Source of the DNA: Chitinophagales bacterium
Lineage (GTDB): Bacteria > Bacteroidota > Bacteroidia > Chitinophagales > Saprospiraceae
Assembly (NCBI GenBank): GCA_013299105.1
Contig: JAAFJY010000002.1
Coordinates: forward strand, 186,001-250,000
Direction: 5' to 3'
Length of the DNA stretch: 64,000 nucleotides
Below the pieces are notes generated by a model that was given only the letters and a program-made list of their open reading frames with translations, did not search any database and was not told where the DNA came from. A program made the position numbers and the translations under genes. Below, one piece after another: positions 27,393 through 35,677 of this stretch. Positions within the stretch are counted from its first letter, which is position 1, and every line of letters begins with the position of its first letter.

Positions 27393-29981
27393 ATGAAGCG
27401 TCAAGTATTCCTAATCCTGATTTTTCTAGTCGCTTTGGCCCTACATGCGCAGCCAATCAAGCGTCTGTATGTCGCCAACGACGACCATACCGATTACATG
27501 TGGACTGCAAACGAAGCAGCATACGATACTTCTTTTGTGAGAATGCTGGATTATTACTTGCAGCAAATTGACTTGACAAAAGATAATCCTGCCGATTTTC
27601 AAGCCCGATTCAATTGTGATGGCAGTTATTGGCTTCGGGTTTATGAAAAATACCGAAGCTCTGCTCAATTTGGTAGACTCATCACGGCCATTCGCTCTGG
27701 TCACATCAGTAGTCCATTGACGGCATTGGCCAGCACTTATGGCGCACAACCAACCGAGGCGGTCATTAGAGGCATGTACCATGCTGGGCAGTTGGAAAGG
27801 CGTTTTGATTTGCGTTTTCCTTTGGCCGTATCAATGGAAAATCAGACACTGCCTTTGGGTTTAAGCTCGCTTTGGGCGGGATCGGGGGCCAAATACAGCT
27901 GGAGGGGAACTTGTGCCTGTGCGACTCAAACCACGCGTAAGAATTGGCATACTCGGCGGCATCAGTTGTATCAATACACCGGGTTGGATGGCTCAAGTGT
28001 CCTGATGAAATGGTACAATATGACCTTGAACAATTATTCACTGGGCGGCTATGCCGAAATGAGACTGGCTCCGAAAGTAACGGATGTAGCGCTTAACCTC
28101 ACGAAAACCGTGGACACCTTGACGAATTTGTACCACCCCAAAACCTATCCTTACCATGCAGCAGCGGCATTTGGCTATGGCTGGGATGATTTGGAAACCT
28201 TCGTTTCCCCCGAATTTATCGCAGTGGCTCAAAAATGTTCGAATGAGAACAGAAAAGTAAGGGTGTCAAACGAAATTGATTTTTTTGAAGACATTAAAAA
28301 GTCATACCCGGAATTACCGAGTGAATCAGTGAGTTATGGCAATGAATGGGATTTGTATTGTGCCTCGATGAATGAAATAACGGCAAGGGTAAGACGCTCA
28401 ACCGAAAAACTAAGGACTGCCGAGGCCCTGTCTTCCATCGTGTCTTTGAAAAATAAAACATTTGCTAAGCCACTCATTTCGGCCCGAAATTTGGCTTGGG
28501 ACGCTTTTGGTTTGTATTGGGAACACGATTGGACGGCAGATGGCCCAGTCACACAGCAGGAAAGAGCGGAATGGCAAATAAAAATGCAAAAGCAGATTTC
28601 CAATTACACCGATTCTTTGTACAATCAATCACTTTCCGAACTTGGAAAACAAATCAAAAAAGCGAAAAACCCTCGATTCTATGTTTTTAATCCCCTGAGT
28701 TGGGTCAGAAATGATGTGGTGGATGTAGCCTATACCGGCAATTACCCCATAAAAGTCATTGATTTGAACACCCAAAAAGAAGCGCTCAGTCAGTTGATCA
28801 CCAAAGGAGGAAAGCCATTTTTGAGAATAAAAGCCGAAAATGTGCCTTCTGTGGGCTACAAAGTTTTTGAGATCAGAACGGGGTCACCTCAACCATCAAC
28901 CCCAGCAGCAACTGTTGCGGGTGAATACTTCAAAAATGCCTTTTATCGCATTCGTTTACGCAAGTCAGGCGTTATTTCTGAAATTCATGACAGCCTTAAC
29001 AACAGCAAAAACATTGTAAACGCGATCAACAATAAGTATGTAAACGATTTAGGAACGGATGATTTAGACGCTGGAGAAGCCCTGGTGCTCGAAAATGCGG
29101 GCCCTGTTTCGGTCACCTTAAAGGCAGTTTCATCGCAGCCAATTTTACATACGGTTCGCGTGACCTTGTTCAAAGATAGCCCAAGAATTGAAATCCAAGA
29201 CAGCATCCAGGCCAATTTCAGAGACGTAAAAACCTGGTCGTTTTCTTTCAATCTCGATAATCCAACTACTCGACACGAGGAGTTAGGTACCATTTTAACC
29301 GCTAAAAAAGAAAATAGAGGTGGGCATTACGCCACCCAAAATGCCCGGTACGATTGGCAAACATTCAATCATTTTGCCAATATGAGTGAGCAAACTTACG
29401 GCATCACGTTGTCCAATCAGGATTGTAGTTTTTTCAAATTAGGCGAAAGTACCCCCGATTCGCTGTGGGAAACGTCTTCCCAACTCAATGCACTTGCCGG
29501 CGGTCAGACCGACAGGTACAGTGACACGACTTTTTTGGGCATTAAAAACCAATATGGTCAAAAGCAATTTCAGTATCATTTTGCATTGACTACCCATCAA
29601 AACACTTTTGATGCTGCCGAGGCAATGAGGTTTTCTTTGGAACACCAAAATCCATTGGTGGCAAATTGGGTACAAGGAAATACCGATGCTGATCAGGCAA
29701 ATACTTTTTCACTGCTGTCGGTCAGCGATCCGGCAGTGCTTTTGTGGTCAGTTAAGCCCTCGGAAGAGGGCATAGAAAACGGCTTAATCACCCGATTTTG
29801 GAATTTCAATGCCCACCCGATTAGCCCAGTGGTCACCTTATGTACCCCCATCCGTAAAGCTTGGCAAAGCTCTCATGTTGAGACAAATGAACGTTTACTA
29901 TCGCCAACAAAAAACAGGCTAAAAGTAGGCTTTAACCGATTTCAATTGAATACTTATAAGTTGTTAATTAAAGACTTATAA
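27393..29981 (+). CDS. Secreted GH38-like (alpha-mannosidase-fold) protein
   Basis: An 862-residue protein with a signal peptide (cut after LHAQ). The start of the mature part has the zinc-site pattern NDDHTDYMWTANEA, reminiscent of the HxDxGW motif of GH38 alpha-mannosidases with the glycine replaced. A central helical segment and a long C-terminal beta domain follow in the GH38 order. The nucleophile aspartate could not be placed with confidence, so catalysis is uncertain. The family assignment is from the motif and architecture. A terminator-like inverted repeat overlaps its stop codon. Confidence 0.6.
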   Translation: MKRQVFLILIFLVALALHAQPIKRLYVANDDHTDYMWTANEAAYDTSFVRMLDYYLQQIDLTKDNPADFQARFNCDGSYWLRVYEKYRSSAQFGRLITAIRSGHISSPLTALASTYGAQPTEAVIRGMYHAGQLERRFDLRFPLAVSMENQTLPLGLSSLWAGSGAKYSWRGTCACATQTTRKNWHTRRHQLYQYTGLDGSSVLMKWYNMTLNNYSLGGYAEMRLAPKVTDVALNLTKTVDTLTNLYHPKTYPYHAAAAFGYGWDDLETFVSPEFIAVAQKCSNENRKVRVSNEIDFFEDIKKSYPELPSESVSYGNEWDLYCASMNEITARVRRSTEKLRTAEALSSIVSLKNKTFAKPLISARNLAWDAFGLYWEHDWTADGPVTQQERAEWQIKMQKQISNYTDSLYNQSLSELGKQIKKAKNPRFYVFNPLSWVRNDVVDVAYTGNYPIKVIDLNTQKEALSQLITKGGKPFLRIKAENVPSVGYKVFEIRTGSPQPSTPAATVAGEYFKNAFYRIRLRKSGVISEIHDSLNNSKNIVNAINNKYVNDLGTDDLDAGEALVLENAGPVSVTLKAVSSQPILHTVRVTLFKDSPRIEIQDSIQANFRDVKTWSFSFNLDNPTTRHEELGTILTAKKENRGGHYATQNARYDWQTFNHFANMSEQTYGITLSNQDCSFFKLGESTPDSLWETSSQLNALAGGQTDRYSDTTFLGIKNQYGQKQFQYHFALTTHQNTFDAAEAMRFSLEHQNPLVANWVQGNTDADQANTFSLLSVSDPAVLLWSVKPSEEGIENGLITRFWNFNAHPISPVVTLCTPIRKAWQSSHVETNERLLSPTKNRLKVGFNRFQLNTYKLLIKDL

Positions 29982-29992
29982 GTATTTTTTTT
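29950..29992 (+). terminator. Terminator-like inverted repeat at the end of the GH38-like gene
   Basis: ATACTTATAAGT (29950-29961) and ACTTATAAGTAT (29974-29985) are perfect inverted 12-mers with a 12-bp spacer. They are followed by a T run reaching eight T (29985-29992). The stop codon lies in the second arm. The stem is AU-rich, so termination may be partial. Confidence 0.6.
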
Positions 29993-30005
29993 CTGAATCA
30001 ACCAA

Positions 30006-30021
30006 AGTATAAATTTATACT
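30006..30021. promoter_or_regulatory. Perfect 16-bp palindrome AGTATAAATTTATACT
   Basis: A perfect palindrome made of two inverted TTTATACT half-sites, ending three bases before the start codon of the beta-helix gene. The same TTTATACT half-site occurs twice in the iclR-susC control region (within 7889-7899 and 7976-7986). A shared operator for the IclR-type regulator is a reasonable hypothesis. Confidence 0.5.
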
Positions 30022-30024
30022 CCA

Positions 30025-31725
30025 ATGAACTGGAAATCAACTTTATCTTTTCGTCTTTTGCTGGCTACAGTTTTCGCATTTTTGATGACAACTGCCGCAT
30101 TATCAGCTACCTTTTACGTAGCCACTACTGGCAATGACAACAATCCTGGCACCCTTGCCTTGCCTTTTGCAACCATCAATAAAGCAGCAGCGATTGCCAA
30201 ATCAGGGGATGTTGTGAAGATTAAATCCGGTATGTACAAGCCAAGTACTAGGATTCAACCCCTTAATTCCGGCTCGGCCAACGCGCCCATTACTTTTATG
30301 GCTGAAGTGAAAGACAGTGTCATAATCGACGGTAGTCTTGCAAGCAGCCCAACGGTAAGCGACCGCTTAGGCTTGTTTACTATTTTGGGAACTGAAGCCA
30401 ACCCACAAAGCTGGATTGTCGTTGATGGTTTGCGCATCATCAATTCCACTTTTGTTGGATTTTATGCCCGGTATAGCAGCAACATTACGTTCAAAAATTG
30501 CAGCACACGAAACACTGGAGCATCGGGAATAATTGGAGCGAACTCAAGTGATATTCTGATTCTCAACAACAACGTTCAAATGGCCTGCCAGTATCCTTCA
30601 AGTGCGGTAGGCACCAATGAATGCATCACGGTAGCCTCCGTGAACAGATTTGAAATTGCCCATAATGTTGTTTCTGACCGCACCCTTGATCTCAATAATG
30701 GTGGAGAAGGAATAGACGCTAAAAATGAGTCCAAAAACGGGAGTATTCACCACAATACCGTGTTCAACCTGGTTCGTTTAGGTATTTATGTGGATGCTTA
30801 CCAAAGAAACCTCAGCAATGTAGAGGTCTATGCCAACACTGTTTTTAATTGCCGAAAAGGCATTGTTGCTGCCATTGAAGCTGGCGGCACTTCACAGGGC
30901 ATAAAAATTCATGACAATATTGTTTACGACAATGAATTGGCGGGGATTCAGATCGCTGGATACTTGATCAGCGGTATCATGAAAGATGTATTTGTTTACC
31001 AAAACACAGTAGTAAGGTGTGGCAATCGTCCGGGGGCAACTTATGAAAATTGTGGAATCATGGTAGATGCGGACAATCCTCTCAACAGTAACTTTGTCGT
31101 TAGAAACAACATCGTTGCGGAATGCGCCATTCAAATGAAAACCAAGACCTTGCCTTTTCTTACTCTCGACAACAACTTACTTTTTGGCGTAAGTGTTACG
31201 CCAAAACCCAACGCATCAACTGCCGATCCCAATCCGCTGTACGCGAATCCGGGAACAGGCGCTATTTTAGAAAATCCTCTTTTTGTAAATCCTACCAATG
31301 CAAACTTTAGGCTGCAAGCCGGGTCACCTGCCATCGACAAAGCCAAGGGTACACCGCTGTCCATTTTTGATTTTTATGACGTTTCTCGACCTTCTCAGCA
31401 AGCAGACCTAGGTGCCGTTGAATACCAGAGAGTGGTGAGCGTTGGGACGGCCCCCTCTAATCAGGAGCCAAAAATATCCCTTTATCCCAACCCCTCCACA
31501 AATGTGGTTACGGTGAGTTGGAACACCGAAGTTGGTTCGTCTTGCTTGCTCGCAATAGTGGACCTTAAAGGGCAAATGAGACTTAGCAAAACCCTAAAAA
31601 GCATGCAAACAGGTCAGCAAAACATTGAAATAAGCACGGATTCGCTGGCTAGCGGCGTATATTTCGTTGTTGTTAGGTACAAGGGAGGGCAGGTCATTTC
31701 TAAAAAAATGCTGGTTCAACAATAA
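30025..31725 (+). CDS. T9SS-secreted right-handed beta-helix protein (possible polysaccharide lyase)
   Basis: A 566-residue protein with a signal peptide (cut near ALSA), a DUF1565-like segment (FYVATTGNDNNPGTLALPFAT), and a long right-handed parallel beta-helix with many NN/IN turns (residues about 75-450). At the C-terminus (about 485-566) it has a type A sorting domain for type IX secretion, starting SLYPNPS and ending VISKKMLVQQ. The fold fits polysaccharide lyases or epimerases of the PL6 type, but no catalytic triad could be fixed. It is secreted to the cell surface or medium, and closes the sugar locus. Confidence 0.8.
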   Translation: MNWKSTLSFRLLLATVFAFLMTTAALSATFYVATTGNDNNPGTLALPFATINKAAAIAKSGDVVKIKSGMYKPSTRIQPLNSGSANAPITFMAEVKDSVIIDGSLASSPTVSDRLGLFTILGTEANPQSWIVVDGLRIINSTFVGFYARYSSNITFKNCSTRNTGASGIIGANSSDILILNNNVQMACQYPSSAVGTNECITVASVNRFEIAHNVVSDRTLDLNNGGEGIDAKNESKNGSIHHNTVFNLVRLGIYVDAYQRNLSNVEVYANTVFNCRKGIVAAIEAGGTSQGIKIHDNIVYDNELAGIQIAGYLISGIMKDVFVYQNTVVRCGNRPGATYENCGIMVDADNPLNSNFVVRNNIVAECAIQMKTKTLPFLTLDNNLLFGVSVTPKPNASTADPNPLYANPGTGAILENPLFVNPTNANFRLQAGSPAIDKAKGTPLSIFDFYDVSRPSQQADLGAVEYQRVVSVGTAPSNQEPKISLYPNPSTNVVTVSWNTEVGSSCLLAIVDLKGQMRLSKTLKSMQTGQQNIEISTDSLASGVYFVVVRYKGGQVISKKMLVQQ

Positions 31726-31752
31726 TTTCCCTTCAGTGTTTGTTCAAAATGT

Positions 31753-31766
31753 CCTGGTGCACCAGG
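31753..31766. promoter_or_regulatory. Perfect 14-bp palindrome CCTGGTGCACCAGG before the LytTR gene
   Basis: The GC-rich palindrome stands out in an AT-rich 76-bp spacer and lies 35 bp before the LytTR start codon. It could be an operator for that regulator, perhaps its own binding site, or a weak terminator for the upstream gene (no T run follows). Confidence 0.45.
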
Positions 31767-31801
31767 TTTAAGGCAAATTTGATCGTTCTTAAAACACGAT
31801 A

Positions 31802-32662
31802 ATGTACGCTTACTTTCTACAACCTTATCCTCATCAGCATAAAAGCCTCCGCCAACGGATGCTTACTGCTTTAGGGGTAGGTGTATTTGTGGGCTTGTTT
31901 CTCAATTTTTTCCAGCCTTTTGGATCATACTCCTGGCAAGACCCTGCCAAACCTTATATTCTAGGAGGCTATGGTGTGGTTACGTTCATCTGCCTGATGT
32001 TGGTGAATATAATCATACCGACTTTTTTTAAGCGATGGTATGCCGAAGAAAGCTGGACCGTGGCCAAAGAAATTAACTGGACACTACTAGTTATCATGCT
32101 GATTGCACTAGGGAACATGATCTATGGGAGAATCATTTTCGGTCGGACTTTCAGCTTGACAGATACACTATTATGGGTGGGTATTACGGGGGCGATCGGC
32201 ATCATGCCTGCTACGGTGCTTACGATGCTCAATTATGTGCAATTGGCCCGTAAATATGAGACCAAAAAATTACATATACCAGGCAATGCCATAGCAGAAG
32301 AAGTTTTTGTTACTTTGGTAGCTGACAATGAAAAAGACAAGCTCACGGTTAAACTCAGCGACTTGCTATTTATAGAATCAGCAGACAACTACTCGGAAGT
32401 GGTGTTTTTGAAAGAAAAGAAAACTCAAAAAACGCTCTTGCGCGGTAGTTTGAGTCGGATGGAAGAGCAACTTACACCCCCTGTGGTGCGCTGTCATCGG
32501 TCTTATGTCGTCAATTTACAGCAGGTAGAGCGCATCTTAGGCAATGCCCAAGGCTATAAACTCCAACTCAAAGACTGGCCTGAGCCAATTCCAGTAGCCA
32601 GACGTTTCAGCGATTTGGTCAAAAACTATTTTACGGCTTCCTCACCCGATACTGCTGTTTAA
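31802..32662 (+). CDS. Membrane-anchored LytTR-family DNA-binding regulator
   Basis: A 286-residue protein with four predicted transmembrane segments in the first 150 residues (for example VGVFVGLFLNFF, GGYGVVTFICLMLVNIIIP, LLVIMLIALGNMIYG) and a C-terminal LytTR domain (about 180-280). LytTR signatures are LLFIESADNYSEVVF, LLRGSLSRMEEQL and VRCHRSYVVNL. There is no receiver domain, so this is a direct membrane-to-DNA type rather than a two-component partner. The target is unknown; the neighbouring outer-membrane gene 240 bp downstream is a candidate. Confidence 0.9.
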   Translation: MYAYFLQPYPHQHKSLRQRMLTALGVGVFVGLFLNFFQPFGSYSWQDPAKPYILGGYGVVTFICLMLVNIIIPTFFKRWYAEESWTVAKEINWTLLVIMLIALGNMIYGRIIFGRTFSLTDTLLWVGITGAIGIMPATVLTMLNYVQLARKYETKKLHIPGNAIAEEVFVTLVADNEKDKLTVKLSDLLFIESADNYSEVVFLKEKKTQKTLLRGSLSRMEEQLTPPVVRCHRSYVVNLQQVERILGNAQGYKLQLKDWPEPIPVARRFSDLVKNYFTASSPDTAV

Positions 32663-32902
32663 GCCCAATGAATATTTGACGATTGTATTTCCTTTTAAGT
32701 TTTCCCAAACCAAATCGTATCGCCAAATCACCTCTTTGGGGTTGGAAAAATGAATGCCCCCTTTGGCAAACATCCCAAAATGGGTCATTCGTCCCTCAGC
32801 TTTATCATTTTTCCCAAAAACCTGGCGCTTATCCCTACTTTTTGGGCTGTGTTCTAAAAGCTGCTACGTTTATAGCATTCAATAGCAGTATGCACAAATG
32901 CC

Positions 32903-34207
32903 ATGAGGAAATTATTCGTTCTTGTTTTGATCACTGTAGTCATGATGACGGCAAAAGCTCAAACTGCCGAAAAAGATACGACCATCGAACGCATCAAAAT
33001 CAGGACATCATTTGCTAAATCCTATTTTGGCCTGGATGCGTTCAATACATTTGGTGGCACTACACAGTACTCGTCCCCGGCAGGCTTGCAGACGGTTTCT
33101 TTTTCGGGTACTACCGCGGCTCGAATTTTACTGGGTGGGACGCATTTTTGGGGCCATGCTGATTTTTATGTAGCCATCCCGGTGACCCGACTGGGCGGCC
33201 AAGTGCCTACTGAGCTAAAAAATATTTTTTATGGCGAAGGGGTAGAAACTGGCTTTCGGGTTTATCCTTGGGCTGTTGAGCCAGGTAAACTTCGCCCATT
33301 CGTAGGAGTAGCCTTCAAAGGGGCTGCTTTTGAACAAGTAGATCTGGAGCCCAACAAAACCTATCAGTCTGTACCCTCGGTAGCGCGGACGGTTTTTCCT
33401 TATCAAGCGGGCCTGGTTTTTGCAGGTAAACAATTTTTGCTCCAGGCAGGGCTTAACTACCAAAGAAAAAACGACTACCGATATCCGATCTCCCGTACCG
33501 AATATGGGAATGTAAAAACCGCTCCTTGGTCCTTTAATGTAGGCATGAGCTATTGGATCAATTCCAATGGTGGCTTGGTATCAAACTACGGGCTGAGCTA
33601 CATGAAAAAGGGGGTCAAAAAATTAGCAGCCAACAACCGCCTTAATTGTTGGTATCTCGGTGTAGGGCCTTCGGGTACTTTTGAAATCAGCAAGTCGGAG
33701 TATGTCAAAGACAAATATCCGTTCTTGCGCCAAGAAAGTCCCGGTACTTTTATCCCCGATGTCACAGCTGGCCGTTATTTCCATCGCCTGGATATCAATG
33801 TTGGTGTTTCGTACCGCCGATTGCGCTATGAATCGAGTGGTTATGATGTTAAACTCAACTACAACCGTCGCTCTATCATGCTCGAATCGTACAAATTTTT
33901 GGGTGACTATCATGGATTTGTTCCTTACGTGGGACCTACTTTAGCCTATGAAAACTTGACATTTATGGATACTGATGGCGAAAGCATCAAAACATTTGTA
34001 ACGAAAAAGGCCGCTTTAGGAGTCATCTTTGGTTGGGATATTCGCGTGAGCCGCAGTGAAACGTGGCTGCTGCGCACCAACTTGCGCTATACCCCCAATC
34101 TGCAACTCGAAGCCGAGGGCAAAAAAGTCATGTTTGACCAAATGGAGTTCAATTTTATCCAACTTATTTGGTTTGCGGGCCGGGGCAAAGCATTGCGCGG
34201 CACCTAA
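32903..34207 (+). CDS. Predicted outer-membrane beta-barrel protein, unknown function
   Basis: A 434-residue protein with a signal peptide (MRKLFVLVLITVVMMTAKAQ). The mature part has alternating aromatic/glycine strands typical of an outer-membrane barrel (GVETGFRVYPW, FVGVAFKGAAF, YQAGLVFAGKQFLLQAGLNY, LLRTNLRYTPNLQ) and ends with aromatic residues near FNFIQLIWF. I do not recognise a family. It follows the LytTR gene on the same strand. Confidence 0.6.
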   Translation: MRKLFVLVLITVVMMTAKAQTAEKDTTIERIKIRTSFAKSYFGLDAFNTFGGTTQYSSPAGLQTVSFSGTTAARILLGGTHFWGHADFYVAIPVTRLGGQVPTELKNIFYGEGVETGFRVYPWAVEPGKLRPFVGVAFKGAAFEQVDLEPNKTYQSVPSVARTVFPYQAGLVFAGKQFLLQAGLNYQRKNDYRYPISRTEYGNVKTAPWSFNVGMSYWINSNGGLVSNYGLSYMKKGVKKLAANNRLNCWYLGVGPSGTFEISKSEYVKDKYPFLRQESPGTFIPDVTAGRYFHRLDINVGVSYRRLRYESSGYDVKLNYNRRSIMLESYKFLGDYHGFVPYVGPTLAYENLTFMDTDGESIKTFVTKKAALGVIFGWDIRVSRSETWLLRTNLRYTPNLQLEAEGKKVMFDQMEFNFIQLIWFAGRGKALRGT

Positions 34208-34282
34208 AGAAAGAGAACAAAATAATCAGCCAAGCATGAAACCGTATCAAGTTATGTTTAATATCAAGTTGCTTTTAAAGTA

Positions 34283-35008
34283 ATGAAAATGAAAAAAGAC
34301 TGGACACAAGTCGTGGCTTTAATTTTGGGTTTGTCTTTCAATGCTATTGCTCAAAATAAGTTTGAATGGACTTTTGAAAGAGCCAAAAAGCATGCCGAAG
34401 CGCAGCAAGATACTGCACAATGGGAGTTAAATCTATTGAAAGTGGATGGTGCTATGTCTCGAAATAGTTACTATCCAATACAAATTGGGTCTTTTCCGGT
34501 TGCAAAATATGATTCCCCCGGCAATGGCAATAGCCAACTGGCATACAAAATAGGGGATTCAATGCTTTCCGGGCAAGCTGTTTTTGTTGGAAAAGGGGAG
34601 CAAAACAAAGCATTTTTTACCAATAATACACAAGTGGTTGAAGTGCCCTTTGTAATATTATCTGTTGTTGATAGTGTGAATCATGGTTCTGCTTTTATGA
34701 CTTCCAGAAATCATCCGCATTATTTAGCCGAAGGTAGAATCCCTTTTAAGAACTATGACATTGACTGGGTTTCTATGCAAACGGCTGACAGAAATGCCTA
34801 TGCCATCGTGAACATGCGATTGTTTGATTTGCGATTTGGCAGATTGGTGATTGTAGCGCCACAAAAAGATGGATCCATGCGGTTTTTGCAGGTCATGACT
34901 GGTGATATTTTTGCAAGCGGGGATCGTTTGAAATTTATGGATGATTTATCTCAAAAAGTTAAATCATTCTTGGATACGCAAGAAGTCAGAAGATTCATTC
35001 AAAAGTGA
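34283..35008 (+). CDS. Hypothetical secreted protein
   Basis: A 241-residue protein with a signal peptide (cut after NAIAQ). No family recognised. The mature part starts with a charged helix (FERAKKHAEAQQDTAQWELN) and continues with mixed beta/alpha sequence. It is 4 bp upstream of a short membrane winged-helix gene, so the two are probably co-expressed, suggesting a secreted product controlled or sensed together with that regulator. Confidence 0.5.
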   Translation: MKMKKDWTQVVALILGLSFNAIAQNKFEWTFERAKKHAEAQQDTAQWELNLLKVDGAMSRNSYYPIQIGSFPVAKYDSPGNGNSQLAYKIGDSMLSGQAVFVGKGEQNKAFFTNNTQVVEVPFVILSVVDSVNHGSAFMTSRNHPHYLAEGRIPFKNYDIDWVSMQTADRNAYAIVNMRLFDLRFGRLVIVAPQKDGSMRFLQVMTGDIFASGDRLKFMDDLSQKVKSFLDTQEVRRFIQK

Positions 35009-35012
35009 AGCC

Positions 35013-35582
35013 ATGAAGTATATCATCAACCAAAAATTCCAATTTGATTCGTCAAAAAATCATTTCTCTAACCTTGAAACAGGAGAAGAAATGCATTTAG
35101 AACCTCGGATAGTCAAACTATTGGTTCTATTCGTGACAAGTCCAGGGGCATTGATTAGCAGATGTGATGCCATCGAAAAGATCTGGCAAAACTACGGAGG
35201 AGCAGACGATGGACTTACGCAGGCGATTTCGTTTTTGAGAAAAATCTTGGGTGACCAGAAAAAGATCATCATCAAGACCATTCCAAAGAAAGGATATATT
35301 TTGGAAGCAATGATAGAAAACATAGTTCCACAAACTGCTGTTCGTAAAGGAAAATACCTCACCATCATCTTAGGCTTGGCCGCTTCAATAGTGCTTCTTC
35401 TGACTAACATGGCTTGGTTTGATCATCAAAACCCAGAAGCCCCATCCTACTTTTCTTTCCAAAATCATCATAGGGGGGCAGAAATACTTACGCCAAATTA
35501 CCATTTTCTACGAGCAGAGGAGCCTCCTGCCAATGCCTGTGAATTAAATTCAGGGGCAGAAAGTCCCGATCGGCTGAAATGA
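35013..35582 (+). CDS. Short membrane-linked winged-helix (OmpR/CadC-type) regulator
   Basis: A 189-residue protein. Residues 1-105 form a winged-helix DNA-binding domain of the OmpR/PhoB C-terminal type (VKLLVLFVTSPGALISRCDA, then DDGLTQAISFLRKILGD and IIKTIPKKGYILE). One transmembrane segment follows (YLTIILGLAASIVLLL, about 118-133), then only about 50 residues outside. This is the ToxR/CadC layout with a very short sensor part. The start at 35013 was preferred over an in-frame upstream ATG at 34941 because the domain begins there and the upstream gene ends at 35008. Confidence 0.8.
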   Translation: MKYIINQKFQFDSSKNHFSNLETGEEMHLEPRIVKLLVLFVTSPGALISRCDAIEKIWQNYGGADDGLTQAISFLRKILGDQKKIIIKTIPKKGYILEAMIENIVPQTAVRKGKYLTIILGLAASIVLLLTNMAWFDHQNPEAPSYFSFQNHHRGAEILTPNYHFLRAEEPPANACELNSGAESPDRLK

Positions 35583-35677
35583 ACCTAAAATCAAGGTTTT
35601 CTAAATGTTTTTTATTGGGTACTTAGCTACAAAGGATTGCAGCTTTGTGGCATGGTATCACATTAAATTTCAAATAC

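Noticed and set aside
32683-33018. 111-residue ORF overlapping the start of the outer-membrane barrel gene
   Set aside because: It runs in another frame into a gene with a clear signal peptide and has no domain features.
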